Shown: positions 43,860 to 52,761 of the stretch, piece by piece
How the letters are laid out: each line of letters starts with the position of its first letter
Numbering within the stretch: position 1 is the first letter of the stretch
Assembly: GCA_963703145.1 (NCBI GenBank)
Contig: OY969793.1
Location: forward strand, 806,001 to 870,000
Direction: 5' to 3'
Source: Bog-756 sp963703145
GTDB lineage: Bacteria > Actinomycetota > Acidimicrobiia > Acidimicrobiales > RAAP-2
Length of the DNA stretch: 64,000 bases
Position numbers and translations under genes: made by a program
Notes under the pieces: generated by a model
The model's database searches: none
What the model saw: the letters and a program-made list of their open reading frames with translations, nothing else
What the model was told of the DNA's origin: nothing

Positions 43860-46415
43860 ATGCTCAGGGGAACGCGGCACGGCAGGCAGTTGGGAGCGGT
43901 CGCAGCCGCGGCTCTGATCGTCACCACCACCGCGTTGGCGGTCTCGGTCACCTCGGCGGACGCCGCGGCGACAGCCACACCGTCCCGTGCTCCCTACGTC
44001 ACCGACCTCACGTCCACGTCGGCCTATGTGAACTGGGCGGTGGTGGCCACCTCGACACCGCTGGCGGGATCGCTCGCCTACGTCCCAGCGCCGGTCTCGG
44101 GCCCCTGTCCCGCCCAGATCACCTGGGCCAGCGGCCACCCCGCCACGACCGAGATCCCGCTCATCGCCACGACGAGTTCGGGCACCACGACCCAGGCGGG
44201 TTGGGAGAAGTCCGACGGTGCGGACAATGAGTACCAAAACGGCGTGCAACTGACCGGGCTGACGCCCAACACGTCCTACTGCTACGCCACCTACCTCACC
44301 AACGCCTCGGGTCCACAGATCTTTCCCACCCAGTCCTTCACCACACTCGACACCCCGGGCACCACACCGTCAAGTAAAGCCCTGACCTTCGACGTGATCG
44401 CCGACACCGGCGAGATCGACTGTGCGCTCAAGGTTCCCTGCACCGGTGACCTCAACACCGGCGAAGAGGCCATCTACAAGGACATCGCCACCTCCGGCGC
44501 CCAGTTCCTGGTCGTCGCCGGAGATGTCGCCTACAGCGACGGCTCGGCGACCGACTACGGCGACCTACTACAACCGGCCACCAGTTCCACCGAGATGTCC
44601 AACGTCTTCGGCCCCAACTACATCCCCCAGGCCAACGGCATACCGACCTTCGTCGCCGACGGGAATCACGGACAGAACGTGAACGACCTCCGCATCTGGC
44701 CCGAGCCGGTCACCTCAGCCCAGGGCAGCTACGCCTTCGCCCAGACCACGACCACCGTTGACGGCATCTCGGGCCAGTTCCCCGAGGCCTGGTACGCCAT
44801 TCAGTCCGGCAACACCCGCATCTACGTCCTCGATGGCGCCTGGTCCGACGGGTCGTCCAGCGCCACCGGTTACGGATCGGCCACCGGGTCACTGTGTGGC
44901 GCCAGCGCCGCCGACTGCCAGGGCTACCAGGCCGACTACGACGAGCACTGGTCGCCGAGTGCGGCCCAGTACCAGTGGCTGAAGGCCGACCTGGCCGCCC
45001 ATCCCGGTGGCGTGAAGCTGGCGGTCTGGCACTACCCCCTGCGCTCGGTCGACGAGACCCAGCCCTCGGATCCGTACCTGCAGAACAGCTCCGCCAATCC
45101 CAACGCCTCGACCAGCCTGGAAAAACTGCTGGCCTCCAACGGGGTCCAGGTCGCGTTCAACGGTCACGCCCACACCTACCAGCGCGTCGTGCCCACCAAC
45201 TTCCAGGCCAACGGCCAGCTGGCCAACTTCGTCACCGGTGGGGGCGGGGGTGTGCTCTCGCCGATCGACACCAAGTCGGACAACGGGTCCAAGGCCTTGT
45301 GCAACCCCTTGCTGGCCACGGCCAACGTCTACGCCCTGGGCTGGAACCCGACGACGGCGGGAGCCGGGGGATCCGGCACCGAGTGCAGCACGGGCAACGT
45401 GGCGCTGACGCCCACGCAGGCCGACCAGGTCTACAACTATCTGAAGGTCACGGTGCTCAACAATGTGGTGACCGTCGTCGCCTACAACGCCCTCAACCAG
45501 CCCTTCGACAGCTACTCCTTCACCTACGGGACCACCCCGCCACCGACGGCACCGGCCACGCCCACCGGACTCCACAGCACCGGTATGACGACGACCACCG
45601 CCAGCCTCTCGTGGACGGCATCGGCCGGAGCTACCGCCTATGACGTGTTCCGCAACGGCGTGAAGGTGTCCACGGCCCAGACGGGCACCACCTTCGCTGA
45701 CTCGGGCCTCACTCCAGGCACCACGTACCAATACACGGTGGATGCCTCCAACACCGCCGGCACGTCGGCGACCACCGCTGCGCTTCCGGTCACGACCCAG
45801 TCGGCCGTCACACCGCCCCCACCGGGCATCGCCCTGATCCAGAGCGGGTCGACGACATCGGGGACGACCATCCCACTGGCATCGAGCACCACCAGCGGCA
45901 ACCTCTTGGTGCTGGAGGCCAGCCTCTTCACCGGTGCCAGCAACAACATCACGTCGGTCACCGACACAGCCGGCGACAGCTGGACCAAGGTGATGGCCGT
46001 CGACGTCTCGGGCCACAACTCGGACGGTGAGCTCTGGTACACCTTCGCCAAGGCGCCATCGTCGTCGGTGACCGTTGCCACCAAGGCCAGTGCCGAGACC
46101 CTCGAGGTCCAGGAGTTCTCGGGAGTGGCTGGCGCCGATAGTTCGGGATCTGGCAAAGATGACACCACGGCTGCCACCGCGTCGGCGACGCCCACCACGA
46201 CGGGCGATCTGGCTGTCGGGTTCGTGGCCGGCCACGCCAACACTGAGGCGATCACCCCCACTGGCGGGTATACGTCACCGGCGCAGGTCACCGGGTCCAA
46301 CACCTCGCTCGCCACCGGCTATCAGGTGCTGTCCTCCACCGGGGCCACCTCGTTCGGCGGCACGTTCGCAACGGCCATGTACTGGGCTGCCGGCGTGGCG
46401 CTGTTCACCCCCTGA
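43860..46415 (+). CDS. Secreted purple acid phosphatase-like metallophosphoesterase with Fn3 domain
   Basis: 851 residues from ATG 43860. A signal peptide (GAVAAAALIVTTTALAVSVTSADAA) is followed by a PAP N-terminal Fn3-like domain (~35-160). The catalytic domain (~170-520) shows all five PAP metal motifs: DVIADTGE, VAGDVAYSDG, ADGNHG, AVWHYPL and GHAHTYQR. A second Fn3 domain (~560-650; SLSWTASAGATAYDVFRNG) and a C-terminal beta domain (~665-850; NLLVLEASLFTGASNN) complete it. It probably releases phosphate from organic esters outside the cell. The C-terminal domain resembles those appended to actinobacterial exoenzymes and may bind a surface. An upstream in-frame ATG (43827) would put 11 polar residues before the signal. 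Confidence 0.88.
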   Translation: MLRGTRHGRQLGAVAAAALIVTTTALAVSVTSADAAATATPSRAPYVTDLTSTSAYVNWAVVATSTPLAGSLAYVPAPVSGPCPAQITWASGHPATTEIPLIATTSSGTTTQAGWEKSDGADNEYQNGVQLTGLTPNTSYCYATYLTNASGPQIFPTQSFTTLDTPGTTPSSKALTFDVIADTGEIDCALKVPCTGDLNTGEEAIYKDIATSGAQFLVVAGDVAYSDGSATDYGDLLQPATSSTEMSNVFGPNYIPQANGIPTFVADGNHGQNVNDLRIWPEPVTSAQGSYAFAQTTTTVDGISGQFPEAWYAIQSGNTRIYVLDGAWSDGSSSATGYGSATGSLCGASAADCQGYQADYDEHWSPSAAQYQWLKADLAAHPGGVKLAVWHYPLRSVDETQPSDPYLQNSSANPNASTSLEKLLASNGVQVAFNGHAHTYQRVVPTNFQANGQLANFVTGGGGGVLSPIDTKSDNGSKALCNPLLATANVYALGWNPTTAGAGGSGTECSTGNVALTPTQADQVYNYLKVTVLNNVVTVVAYNALNQPFDSYSFTYGTTPPPTAPATPTGLHSTGMTTTTASLSWTASAGATAYDVFRNGVKVSTAQTGTTFADSGLTPGTTYQYTVDASNTAGTSATTAALPVTTQSAVTPPPPGIALIQSGSTTSGTTIPLASSTTSGNLLVLEASLFTGASNNITSVTDTAGDSWTKVMAVDVSGHNSDGELWYTFAKAPSSSVTVATKASAETLEVQEFSGVAGADSSGSGKDDTTAATASATPTTTGDLAVGFVAGHANTEAITPTGGYTSPAQVTGSNTSLATGYQVLSSTGATSFGGTFATAMYWAAGVALFTP

Positions 46416-46438
46416 GCCTCCCGACGGGCACCCCTCAT

Positions 46439-46453
46439 CTGACGGCACGTCAG
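46439..46453. promoter_or_regulatory. Inverted repeat CTGACG/CGTCAG
   Basis: Perfect 6-bp arms with a GCA spacer, 24 nt after the phosphatase stop and 57 nt before the next gene. Shares the CGTCAG half-site with the palindrome at 42792. It could be an operator of the following pair or a short hairpin. Confidence 0.35.
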
Positions 46454-46509
46454 CTAACGTCGGGTGTGACGTCCCGCAGGGAGCGGGAACCGGGGGAGGG
46501 GGAGGACCG

Positions 46510-47517
46510 TTGGCCGACCATGACGCACCACGTCATCACCCCGACGACGAGTTCCATCCGCCGGACACCGACGACCCGTTCTGGACCGAGACCTGCTGGT
46601 TCACCTTCACCGTCCCCGAGCGCCGCCTGTCGGGGCAGCTCTATCCGTTCTTCCGACCCAATCAGGGCGTGGTCTCGGCCGCCGCCTACTTCTGGGACGA
46701 CACCGGCGACACCCCGGCGGACATCCTCCACGCCCGGCACTTCTGGCACCTCCCGATCCCGGACCGGCCACTGAGCGACCTGGCCCTGGCCAACGGGATC
46801 GCCTACCGCTGCCTCGAGCCCCTGTCCCGCTACGCCATCTCGTATCACGACCCCGACGTGTCGGATCCGACCGCCGGGGGCTCGATCGCCGCCGACCTCA
46901 CGTTCACCGCCATGGCGCCGCCCAACTACCTCGGCGACTCCCACCTGGACCAGCCCGGCCGCTACGAGGGGACGATCACCATCGGCGGCGAGGAGATCAC
47001 CGTGGACTCCTTCGGGTTCCGAGACCGATCCTGGGGGGTGCGCTCACAGTTCGGGCAGGGCATCCACGGCACCCCGGCTCGGTGCGGTGGCTACAGCTAC
47101 GCCACGGCATCGGGGCGTGACGCCTTTCACGCCATCACCATGGACTTCGGGACCGGGAGCATGGCCATCCACGGCTATCTGCTCCGTGACGGAGAGTGGG
47201 CCAAGGTGGCCTCCGGCAGCCGACGGGTCCTCCAGCGCCATCCGGACACCGCCTATCCGACCGCCGTCGCCCTCGACCTCGTCGACGAGCAGGGCCGGGA
47301 CCTGCACGCCGAAGGCCGCTGCCTGAACGGCCTCGGCCTCTTCCTCAATCCCAACCTGTACTCGGTCAACTGCCTGACCGAATGGACCTTCGACGGCATC
47401 ACCGCCTTCGGCGAGGATCATGACAACTGGAGTGCCACCGGCATTCGCGAGTTCCTTCGGGACGCTCGGCATGCCGGGACCGCTCCCCGACATCCACACG
47501 AGGTACTCCAGCCATGA
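46510..47517 (+). CDS. DUF7064-like protein (lipocalin/hydroxyneurosporene-synthase-like fold)
   Basis: 335 residues from TTG 46510, chosen because GGGGGAGG lies directly upstream. The longer open frame runs back into the phosphatase gene and is a shadow there. DDPFWTETCWFTFTVPERRLSGQLYPFFRPNQGV, YEGTITIGGEEITVDSFGFRDRSWGVR and CLTEWTFDGITAFGEDHD have the two beta-barrel-like halves of the AttH/DUF7064 group. Relatives are commonly encoded beside APH-like phosphotransferases, as here, in actinobacterial lipid or steroid clusters. The function is unproven; a role in binding or modifying a hydrophobic compound is a guess. The stop overlaps the next ATG. Confidence 0.65.
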   Translation: MADHDAPRHHPDDEFHPPDTDDPFWTETCWFTFTVPERRLSGQLYPFFRPNQGVVSAAAYFWDDTGDTPADILHARHFWHLPIPDRPLSDLALANGIAYRCLEPLSRYAISYHDPDVSDPTAGGSIAADLTFTAMAPPNYLGDSHLDQPGRYEGTITIGGEEITVDSFGFRDRSWGVRSQFGQGIHGTPARCGGYSYATASGRDAFHAITMDFGTGSMAIHGYLLRDGEWAKVASGSRRVLQRHPDTAYPTAVALDLVDEQGRDLHAEGRCLNGLGLFLNPNLYSVNCLTEWTFDGITAFGEDHDNWSATGIREFLRDARHAGTAPRHPHEVLQP

Positions 47518-48635
47518 CGATGACCGACGGACCCCGCAGCGAACGCCCCCAAACATCTACTCGCGACTACGACGAACTGCGCACCCAGCTCGAGGGATGG
47601 TTGGCCGAGCGAGTGCCCGGTGCGATGGTGTCGGAGCTCATCGTGCCCGAATCGAACGGGATGTCCTCCGAGACGGTCCTCTTCGACCTCTCGGTTCCAG
47701 GCGAGGCCGTCCCCCGTGGCCTGGTGGCCCGGATCGCGCCGGACCCGGCCGCCGATCCGGTGTTCTCGACCTACGACATGGAGCGCCAGTTCCTGACCAT
47801 GCAGATGGTGGCCGACCATACCGAGGTGCCTGTACCCAAGGTGCTCTGGTTGGAGACCAGCAACGACGTCATCGGTGTCCCCTTCTTCGTCATGGAGCGA
47901 GTCGATGGCATCGTCCCTCCCGACGTCCTGCCCTACACCTTCGGAGACAACTGGTTCTTCGAGGCGGACCTGGCCGATCAACAGCGGCTGGAACGCCAGG
48001 CGGTCGAAGTGGTGGCTGCCCTCCACGAGCTGTCGGCCACGGGCCCCGCATCGTTCCTGGCCGGGCCGGCCGACGGACGGAGCCCGCTGCGCCAACACGT
48101 CGACAGCCAACGGGACTACTACGACTGGGTGGCGGCCGACGGCATCCGGTCGCCACTCATCGAGCGGGGGTTCGAGTGGCTGGACGAGCACTGGCCGTCC
48201 AATCCCGACGATGCCGTCTTCAGCTGGGGGGACGCCCGCATCGGCAACATGATGTTCGACGACTTCGACCCGGTGGCCGTCCTGGACTGGGAGATGGCAG
48301 CGGTCGGCCCTCGGGAGATCGACCTCGGCTGGATGATCTACATCCACCGGTTTTTCCAGGACCTGGTGGAGGACCTCGGGATGCCCGGCATGCCGCACAT
48401 CCTCCGGCGCGACACGGTGGCCCAGCTGTACGAGGTGGCCTCGGGCTACACGCCCAAGGATCTGGACTTCTACACCGCCTATGCCGCGCTCCGGCACGGC
48501 ATCGTGATGTTCCGGATCACCCGCCGGTCGGTCCGCTTCGGTGAGGCCGAGATGCCCGAGGACCCTGACCACGCCATCCTCCACCACGTCCACCTGGCCC
48601 GCATGCTGGACGGGGCGTACTGGAGCGATCAGTAG
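47514..48635 (+). CDS. APH-family phosphotransferase
   Basis: 373 residues from ATG 47514, overlapping the previous stop by 4 nt (ATGA). The kinase-like fold shows RGLVARIAPDPAADPVFSTYDMERQF (N-lobe Lys replaced by Arg context), PFFVMERVDG (hinge), AVFSWGDARIGNMMFDD (Brenner-type catalytic loop with Asp and Asn) and VAVLDWEMAAVGPREIDLGW (metal Asp). Members phosphorylate aminoglycosides, choline, or unknown hydroxyl compounds. Pairing with the DUF7064-like protein suggests a lipid or steroid alcohol, not an antibiotic. Confidence 0.82.
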   Translation: MTMTDGPRSERPQTSTRDYDELRTQLEGWLAERVPGAMVSELIVPESNGMSSETVLFDLSVPGEAVPRGLVARIAPDPAADPVFSTYDMERQFLTMQMVADHTEVPVPKVLWLETSNDVIGVPFFVMERVDGIVPPDVLPYTFGDNWFFEADLADQQRLERQAVEVVAALHELSATGPASFLAGPADGRSPLRQHVDSQRDYYDWVAADGIRSPLIERGFEWLDEHWPSNPDDAVFSWGDARIGNMMFDDFDPVAVLDWEMAAVGPREIDLGWMIYIHRFFQDLVEDLGMPGMPHILRRDTVAQLYEVASGYTPKDLDFYTAYAALRHGIVMFRITRRSVRFGEAEMPEDPDHAILHHVHLARMLDGAYWSDQ

Positions 48636-48660
48636 ATCGACCCCGGCGCGCTCACCCGGG

Positions 48661-49038
48661 TCAGCGCACGTTGGCCAGGAACGCCTCGCGGTCCACAATG
48701 ACCCGGATCAGCTTCCCGGCGGCCACCAGTCCGGCACTTTCGGACACCGACAGGGTGAACACCAGGCGACGGCCCTCGATCCGGTCCAAGGTGGCCTCGG
48801 CCCACACCTTGCCACCGATGCCTACCGGCACCAGGTGGTCGAACTGGACCCGTTTGGCCACCGAGGTGCACTTCTCGTCGAGAAAGCCGTCGATCGCCTT
48901 GCAGCTGGCTTCCTCGCACAGGGCCATGAGCCGGGGGGTGGCCAGCACCGGTACCGTCCCGGAGCGAAAGGCCTCTGCGGTGTCGGCCTCGGTGACCGTC
49001 AGCTCGATTCGTGCGGACAGACCGGTATGTGGAGCCAC
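48661..49038 (-). CDS. FlK-like hot-dog thioesterase
   Basis: 125 residues from GTG 49038. LTVTEADTAEAFRSGTVPVLATPRLMALCEEASCKAIDGFL, VQFDHLVPVGIGGKVWAEATL and GRRLVFTLSVSE follow the fluoroacetyl-CoA thioesterase family, with Thr and Glu of the ATPRLMALCEEA helix and His of FDHLVPV at the catalytic positions. Most members clear unwanted acyl-CoAs; fluoroacetyl specificity cannot be assumed. The frame is open well upstream of 49038, but that sequence lies antisense to tldD and is Arg/Gly-rich. It is divergent from tldD with only 69 nt between starts. Confidence 0.82.
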   Translation of the reverse strand: MAPHTGLSARIELTVTEADTAEAFRSGTVPVLATPRLMALCEEASCKAIDGFLDEKCTSVAKRVQFDHLVPVGIGGKVWAEATLDRIEGRRLVFTLSVSESAGLVAAGKLIRVIVDREAFLANVR

Positions 49039-49107
49039 GCCGGTACGATAGGGGACATAAGCAGGCGTCGGCCACCGAGCGCCGAGCAGTCCTACGAGGA
49101 GGCTGAC

Positions 49108-50502
49108 GTGATCGATTCCCCGGTGCTCGAACGAGTGCTGTCCGAGGCCCTGCGCCACGGTGGCGAGTTCGCCGAGGTCTTCGCTGAGGACCGCTCGACG
49201 TCCTCGGCCGTGCTCGACGACGGACGGGTCGAGGAGCTGTCCTCTGGTCGTGAGCGAGGGGCCGGCATCCGGGTGGTGTCGGGTGACACCACGGGCTTCG
49301 CCCACACCGCCGACCTGTCTGAGTCCGGCCTGCTGCGGGCTGCCGAGGCCGCATCGGCCGTGGCCCGCACCGGCGGCGGGGGAGTCGGCGCGGTGGCGGT
49401 CCCCAGCCTTCGGGGTGACCCGGGCGGATCGGCCAGCGCCGGTGTTCTGGCCCCGATGGGCTCCAAGGGAGACAGCTTGGAGCTGTTGACCAGGGCCGAT
49501 GAGGCCGCCCGGTCAGCCGGAGCGGGGATCAGCCAGGTCCAGGCGGGGTGTGGCAGCTCCCGGCGCCAGGTGCTCATCGCCAACTCCGAGGGGCTGCTGG
49601 CCCGGGACGAGCAGGCCCGCACCCGGTTCTCGGTGTCCTGTGTGGCCACCGGCGACACCGGGCTCCAGACCGGATTCGAGTCGGCCGCCCGCACGCTGGG
49701 CTTCGAGTTGTTCGACGAGATCTCGGTCGAGGAGTTGGCCCAGCTGGCGGCGGGTCGCGCCCTGTCCAAGCTGTCGGCCCGACCGGCCCCCTCCGGTGAG
49801 CTGCCGGTGGTCCTGGCCGGAGGAAGCGGGGGCATCCTGTTTCACGAGGCCTGTGGCCACGGCCTCGAGGCCGACCACATCGTCAAGGACGCCTCGGTCT
49901 ACACCGGGATGGTGGGCCAGCAGGTGGCGAGCCCCTTGGTCACCTTGGTGGACGACGGCACGGTCGGCTCGGAGTGGGGCACCTTTGCCGTCGACGACGA
50001 GGGGCGACCGGCCCAGCGGAACGTCCTGATCGACCAGGGCGTGCTGACCGACTACCTGTGGGACTACCTGCGGGCCCGCAAGGAGGGCCGCCAGTCGTCG
50101 GGGAACGGCCGGCGTCAGACCTACCAACACCTGCCCATGGTGCGCATGACCAATACCTTCCTCCTGCCGGGGGAGGAGGACCCCGACGAGATCGTGGCCC
50201 AGACGCCCAGGGGCGTCTATGTGGCCAAGTTGGGTGGGGGGCAGGTCAACACCACCACCGGCGACTTCGTCTTCGGCACCACCGAGGCCTACCTGATCGA
50301 GGGAGGCAAGATCACCGAGCCCCTGCGGGATGCCAACCTCATCGGCAATGGACCCGAGATCCTGAAGCGGATCGACGCCGTGGGCACCGACTTCTCGATG
50401 ACTCCGGGGACCTGTGGCAAGGACGGCCAGAGCGTCCCGGTCGGGTGCGGTCAGGCCACCATGCGCCTGACCGGCGTCACCATCGGGGGGACGGCGGAGT
50501 GA
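49108..50502 (+). CDS. tldD: TldD metalloprotease subunit
   Basis: 464 residues from GTG 49108 behind a GAGGAGG ribosome site. The zinc site HEACGHGLEAD (HExxxH) is intact, followed by AQRNVLIDQGVLTDYLWD, RMTNTFLLPGEEDPDEIV, GVYVAKLGGGQVN and the C-terminal GNGPEILKRIDAVGTDF. TldD pairs with TldE to form a protease that trims unfolded peptides, including microcin and PQQ-like precursors. Its stop overlaps the tldE GTG by 4 nt. Confidence 0.93.
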   Translation: MIDSPVLERVLSEALRHGGEFAEVFAEDRSTSSAVLDDGRVEELSSGRERGAGIRVVSGDTTGFAHTADLSESGLLRAAEAASAVARTGGGGVGAVAVPSLRGDPGGSASAGVLAPMGSKGDSLELLTRADEAARSAGAGISQVQAGCGSSRRQVLIANSEGLLARDEQARTRFSVSCVATGDTGLQTGFESAARTLGFELFDEISVEELAQLAAGRALSKLSARPAPSGELPVVLAGGSGGILFHEACGHGLEADHIVKDASVYTGMVGQQVASPLVTLVDDGTVGSEWGTFAVDDEGRPAQRNVLIDQGVLTDYLWDYLRARKEGRQSSGNGRRQTYQHLPMVRMTNTFLLPGEEDPDEIVAQTPRGVYVAKLGGGQVNTTTGDFVFGTTEAYLIEGGKITEPLRDANLIGNGPEILKRIDAVGTDFSMTPGTCGKDGQSVPVGCGQATMRLTGVTIGGTAE

Positions 50503-51893
50503 GCACCACCCTGGACTCCAGTGCGCCGGCACCGACCGGTGACCCGGAGGAATTGCTGGCGGTGGCCGACCGGGTGGCCGGTTGGGCCGCTACCGGCGAG
50601 GACGTTGAGGTCTATGTGGCGCGTGGCGACGAGACCGAGGTCCGGGCCTACGCCGGTGAGGTCGAGTCCCTGACCTCGGCCACGTCGGCCGGCATCGGCA
50701 TCCGGGTGGTGGTCGACCACCGCCTCGGGTTTGCCTGGGCCGGCTCCCTCGAGCCATCCGTGCTGGAGGAGACACTGGCCGAGGCCAGAGACAACGCCTC
50801 ATTCGCGTCGCCGGACGACCACGTCCAACTGGCAGTGCCCGACGGGGTTCCCGCCGTCCCGGTCGATCTGTGGGACGAGGGGCTGGCATCGGTGCCGACC
50901 ACCAAGAAGGTGGAGCTGGCTCTGGCGCTCGAAGCCCAGGCCCGCGCCGCTGATCCTCGGATCCGCCAGGTCGACCACGCCGACTACGGTGACGGCTCGG
51001 TGGAGGTAGCCCTGGTGTCCACCACGGGCATCCGATCCTCGAACCGGAAGACCTCGGGGTACCTCTCGGTCGGCGTCATCGCCGGTGAGGGTGACGGCAG
51101 CCAGACCGGAGGAGGATTCAGCGTCAGTCGCGGGTTCGCCGGACTGGATCCCGGGAAAGCCACCGATGACGCCGTGCTCCGTGCCGTGCGTCTGCTCGGG
51201 GCCAAGAAGGGACCGTCGGGTCGCCAGACCGTGGTCTTCGACCGGCGGATCGCCACCACCTTGTTGTCCGTGGTCTCCTCGGCACTGTCGGGCGAGGCGG
51301 TGGCCAAGGGCCGGTCGTTCTTCGCCGGCCGGATCGGGGAGTTGGTCGGGGGCACGACGCTGACCCTGGTTGACGACCCCACCGATCCGCGGGCCTACGG
51401 GGCGGCCGCCTATGACGCCGAGGGCCTGGCCTGCCGGCGAAACGTCCTGATCGATGCCGGTGTTCTCCGGGCCTTCTTCTACGACACGGTGTCGGCCTCC
51501 CGGGCCGGTGTGTCGTCCACCGGCTCGGCAGTGCGAGGGGGATTCTCGGGCACGCCCGGTCCCGGGTGTCGGGCGCTGACCCTCGCGCCCGGCGCGGAGG
51601 GCTACGACGAGGCCGGTGTCCTGGCCGCAGTGGGTGAGGGGGTGTTCGTCCAGTCGATGACCGGCGTCCACTCCGGGGTCAACCCGATCAGCGGGGACTT
51701 CTCCGTCGGTGCCGAGGGCCTGATGATCCGGGACGGGAAGCTGGCCGAGCCAGTGCGCGAGATCACCGTGGCGTCGACCCTGCAGCGGATGCTCCAGTCC
51801 CTGGTGGCCGTGGGGGCCGACGTCGAATGGCTGCCGGGCATCGCCGCCGGCCAAACCCTGGCCGTCGGGGACATGCAGATCAGCGGGGTCTAA
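50499..51893 (+). CDS. tldE: TldE/PmbA, non-catalytic partner of TldD
   Basis: 464 residues from GTG 50499 (GTGA overlap with tldD). EVYVARGDETEVRAYAGEVESLTSATSAGIGIRVVVDHRLGFAW begins the domain, and it has AEGLACRRNVLIDAGVLRAFFYD, VQSMTGVHSGVNPISGDFSVGAEGLMIRDG and the terminal GVG/GAD segments. The HExxxH zinc motif of TldD is replaced, as is usual for TldE, so it completes the heterodimer without its own active site. The ~100 nt to the pilO end hold nothing recognisable. Confidence 0.92.
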   Translation: MSTTLDSSAPAPTGDPEELLAVADRVAGWAATGEDVEVYVARGDETEVRAYAGEVESLTSATSAGIGIRVVVDHRLGFAWAGSLEPSVLEETLAEARDNASFASPDDHVQLAVPDGVPAVPVDLWDEGLASVPTTKKVELALALEAQARAADPRIRQVDHADYGDGSVEVALVSTTGIRSSNRKTSGYLSVGVIAGEGDGSQTGGGFSVSRGFAGLDPGKATDDAVLRAVRLLGAKKGPSGRQTVVFDRRIATTLLSVVSSALSGEAVAKGRSFFAGRIGELVGGTTLTLVDDPTDPRAYGAAAYDAEGLACRRNVLIDAGVLRAFFYDTVSASRAGVSSTGSAVRGGFSGTPGPGCRALTLAPGAEGYDEAGVLAAVGEGVFVQSMTGVHSGVNPISGDFSVGAEGLMIRDGKLAEPVREITVASTLQRMLQSLVAVGADVEWLPGIAAGQTLAVGDMQISGV

Positions 51894-51996
51894 CCGAGAT
51901 CCCGTTCAGATCCGACTTCGGATCGGCGTGCGCCGGCAACCAACGCCCCATTCGATGGTGGGTTAGTTGGCCGGCGCAAGCGAATCCCGCCGACGA

Positions 51997-52761
51997 CTAC
52001 TTGACGGCCGCCGTGGCCTTCGTGCAGGCGTCCAGGGCATTCGGCGTCGAGGTGTAGTAGATCGAGCCGGTGATGGACAGGCTGTAGGGTCCAGCCCCCG
52101 CAGCGGTCGGTGTCCCACCCACCCATAGGGGGGTGGAGCCAGCCGACGCCGTCGGAGCAGCCGAACTCGATGCTGCATCTGCGGTGGCCGAGCTGCTGGC
52201 CACCGATGCTCCGTAGGCCAGCACGAACTTCTGGATCACGAACAGGCGGGGGAAGTTGTCCAGCCCGTTGACGAATGCGGTCATCTGGCCGTAAGTGCCG
52301 GTGACCGCCAGCGTGGTCGGCACCGGCACGACATCACCGGTGGAGGTGGTTCCACTTGTCGTGGCGGGCGTGGTCGTCGTCCCGGCGGCAGCTGTGGCCG
52401 GCGTGAAGCCACTGAACTGTGCCAGCGACACGCCCGAGCTGGCTGTCAGGGCGTTGAACTGGCTCTCGAACGACGACTCCTCGGCGTCGACGTCCGTGGG
52501 GCTCTGCACGCTGGGAATCTGCGTGGCGATTTTCTGGAGGTCCGCACAGCTGTTCGACAGCTTCTGCTGCTCGGTCTTCAGCGACGCCAGCTTGGCCTGC
52601 AACCCGGTTGCCTGGGTCTGGAGCGTGGTCTCTTGGGCTTGCAGCGATGACAGCTTTGAGTTCTGAGGGGACACCAGGATCGCCCACAGCAGCAGTGCGA
52701 CGACCAATGCTCCGGCCCCGATCATGATGGGGATCCGGTATTCCTTGACGGTGGTGCTCAT
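51997..52761 (-). CDS. pilO: PilO-like type IV pilus inner-membrane protein
   Basis: 254 residues from ATG 52761, overlapping the pilM-N stop by 4 nt (ATGA). One membrane span (IPIMIGAGALVVALLLWAILV) is followed by a coiled coil (SPQNSKLSSLQAQETTLQTQ and on to residue ~95, rich in Gln/Leu/Lys). A ferredoxin-like periplasmic domain follows (VVPVPTTLAVTGTYGQMTAFVNGLDNFPRLFVIQKFVL), interrupted by Ala/Thr/Ser-rich stretches. PilO pairs with PilN to align the pilus machine with PilM in the cytoplasm. Assignment rests on topology and position after pilM-N. Confidence 0.82.
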   Translation of the reverse strand: MSTTVKEYRIPIMIGAGALVVALLLWAILVSPQNSKLSSLQAQETTLQTQATGLQAKLASLKTEQQKLSNSCADLQKIATQIPSVQSPTDVDAEESSFESQFNALTASSGVSLAQFSGFTPATAAAGTTTTPATTSGTTSTGDVVPVPTTLAVTGTYGQMTAFVNGLDNFPRLFVIQKFVLAYGASVASSSATADAASSSAAPTASAGSTPLWVGGTPTAAGAGPYSLSITGSIYYTSTPNALDACTKATAAVK

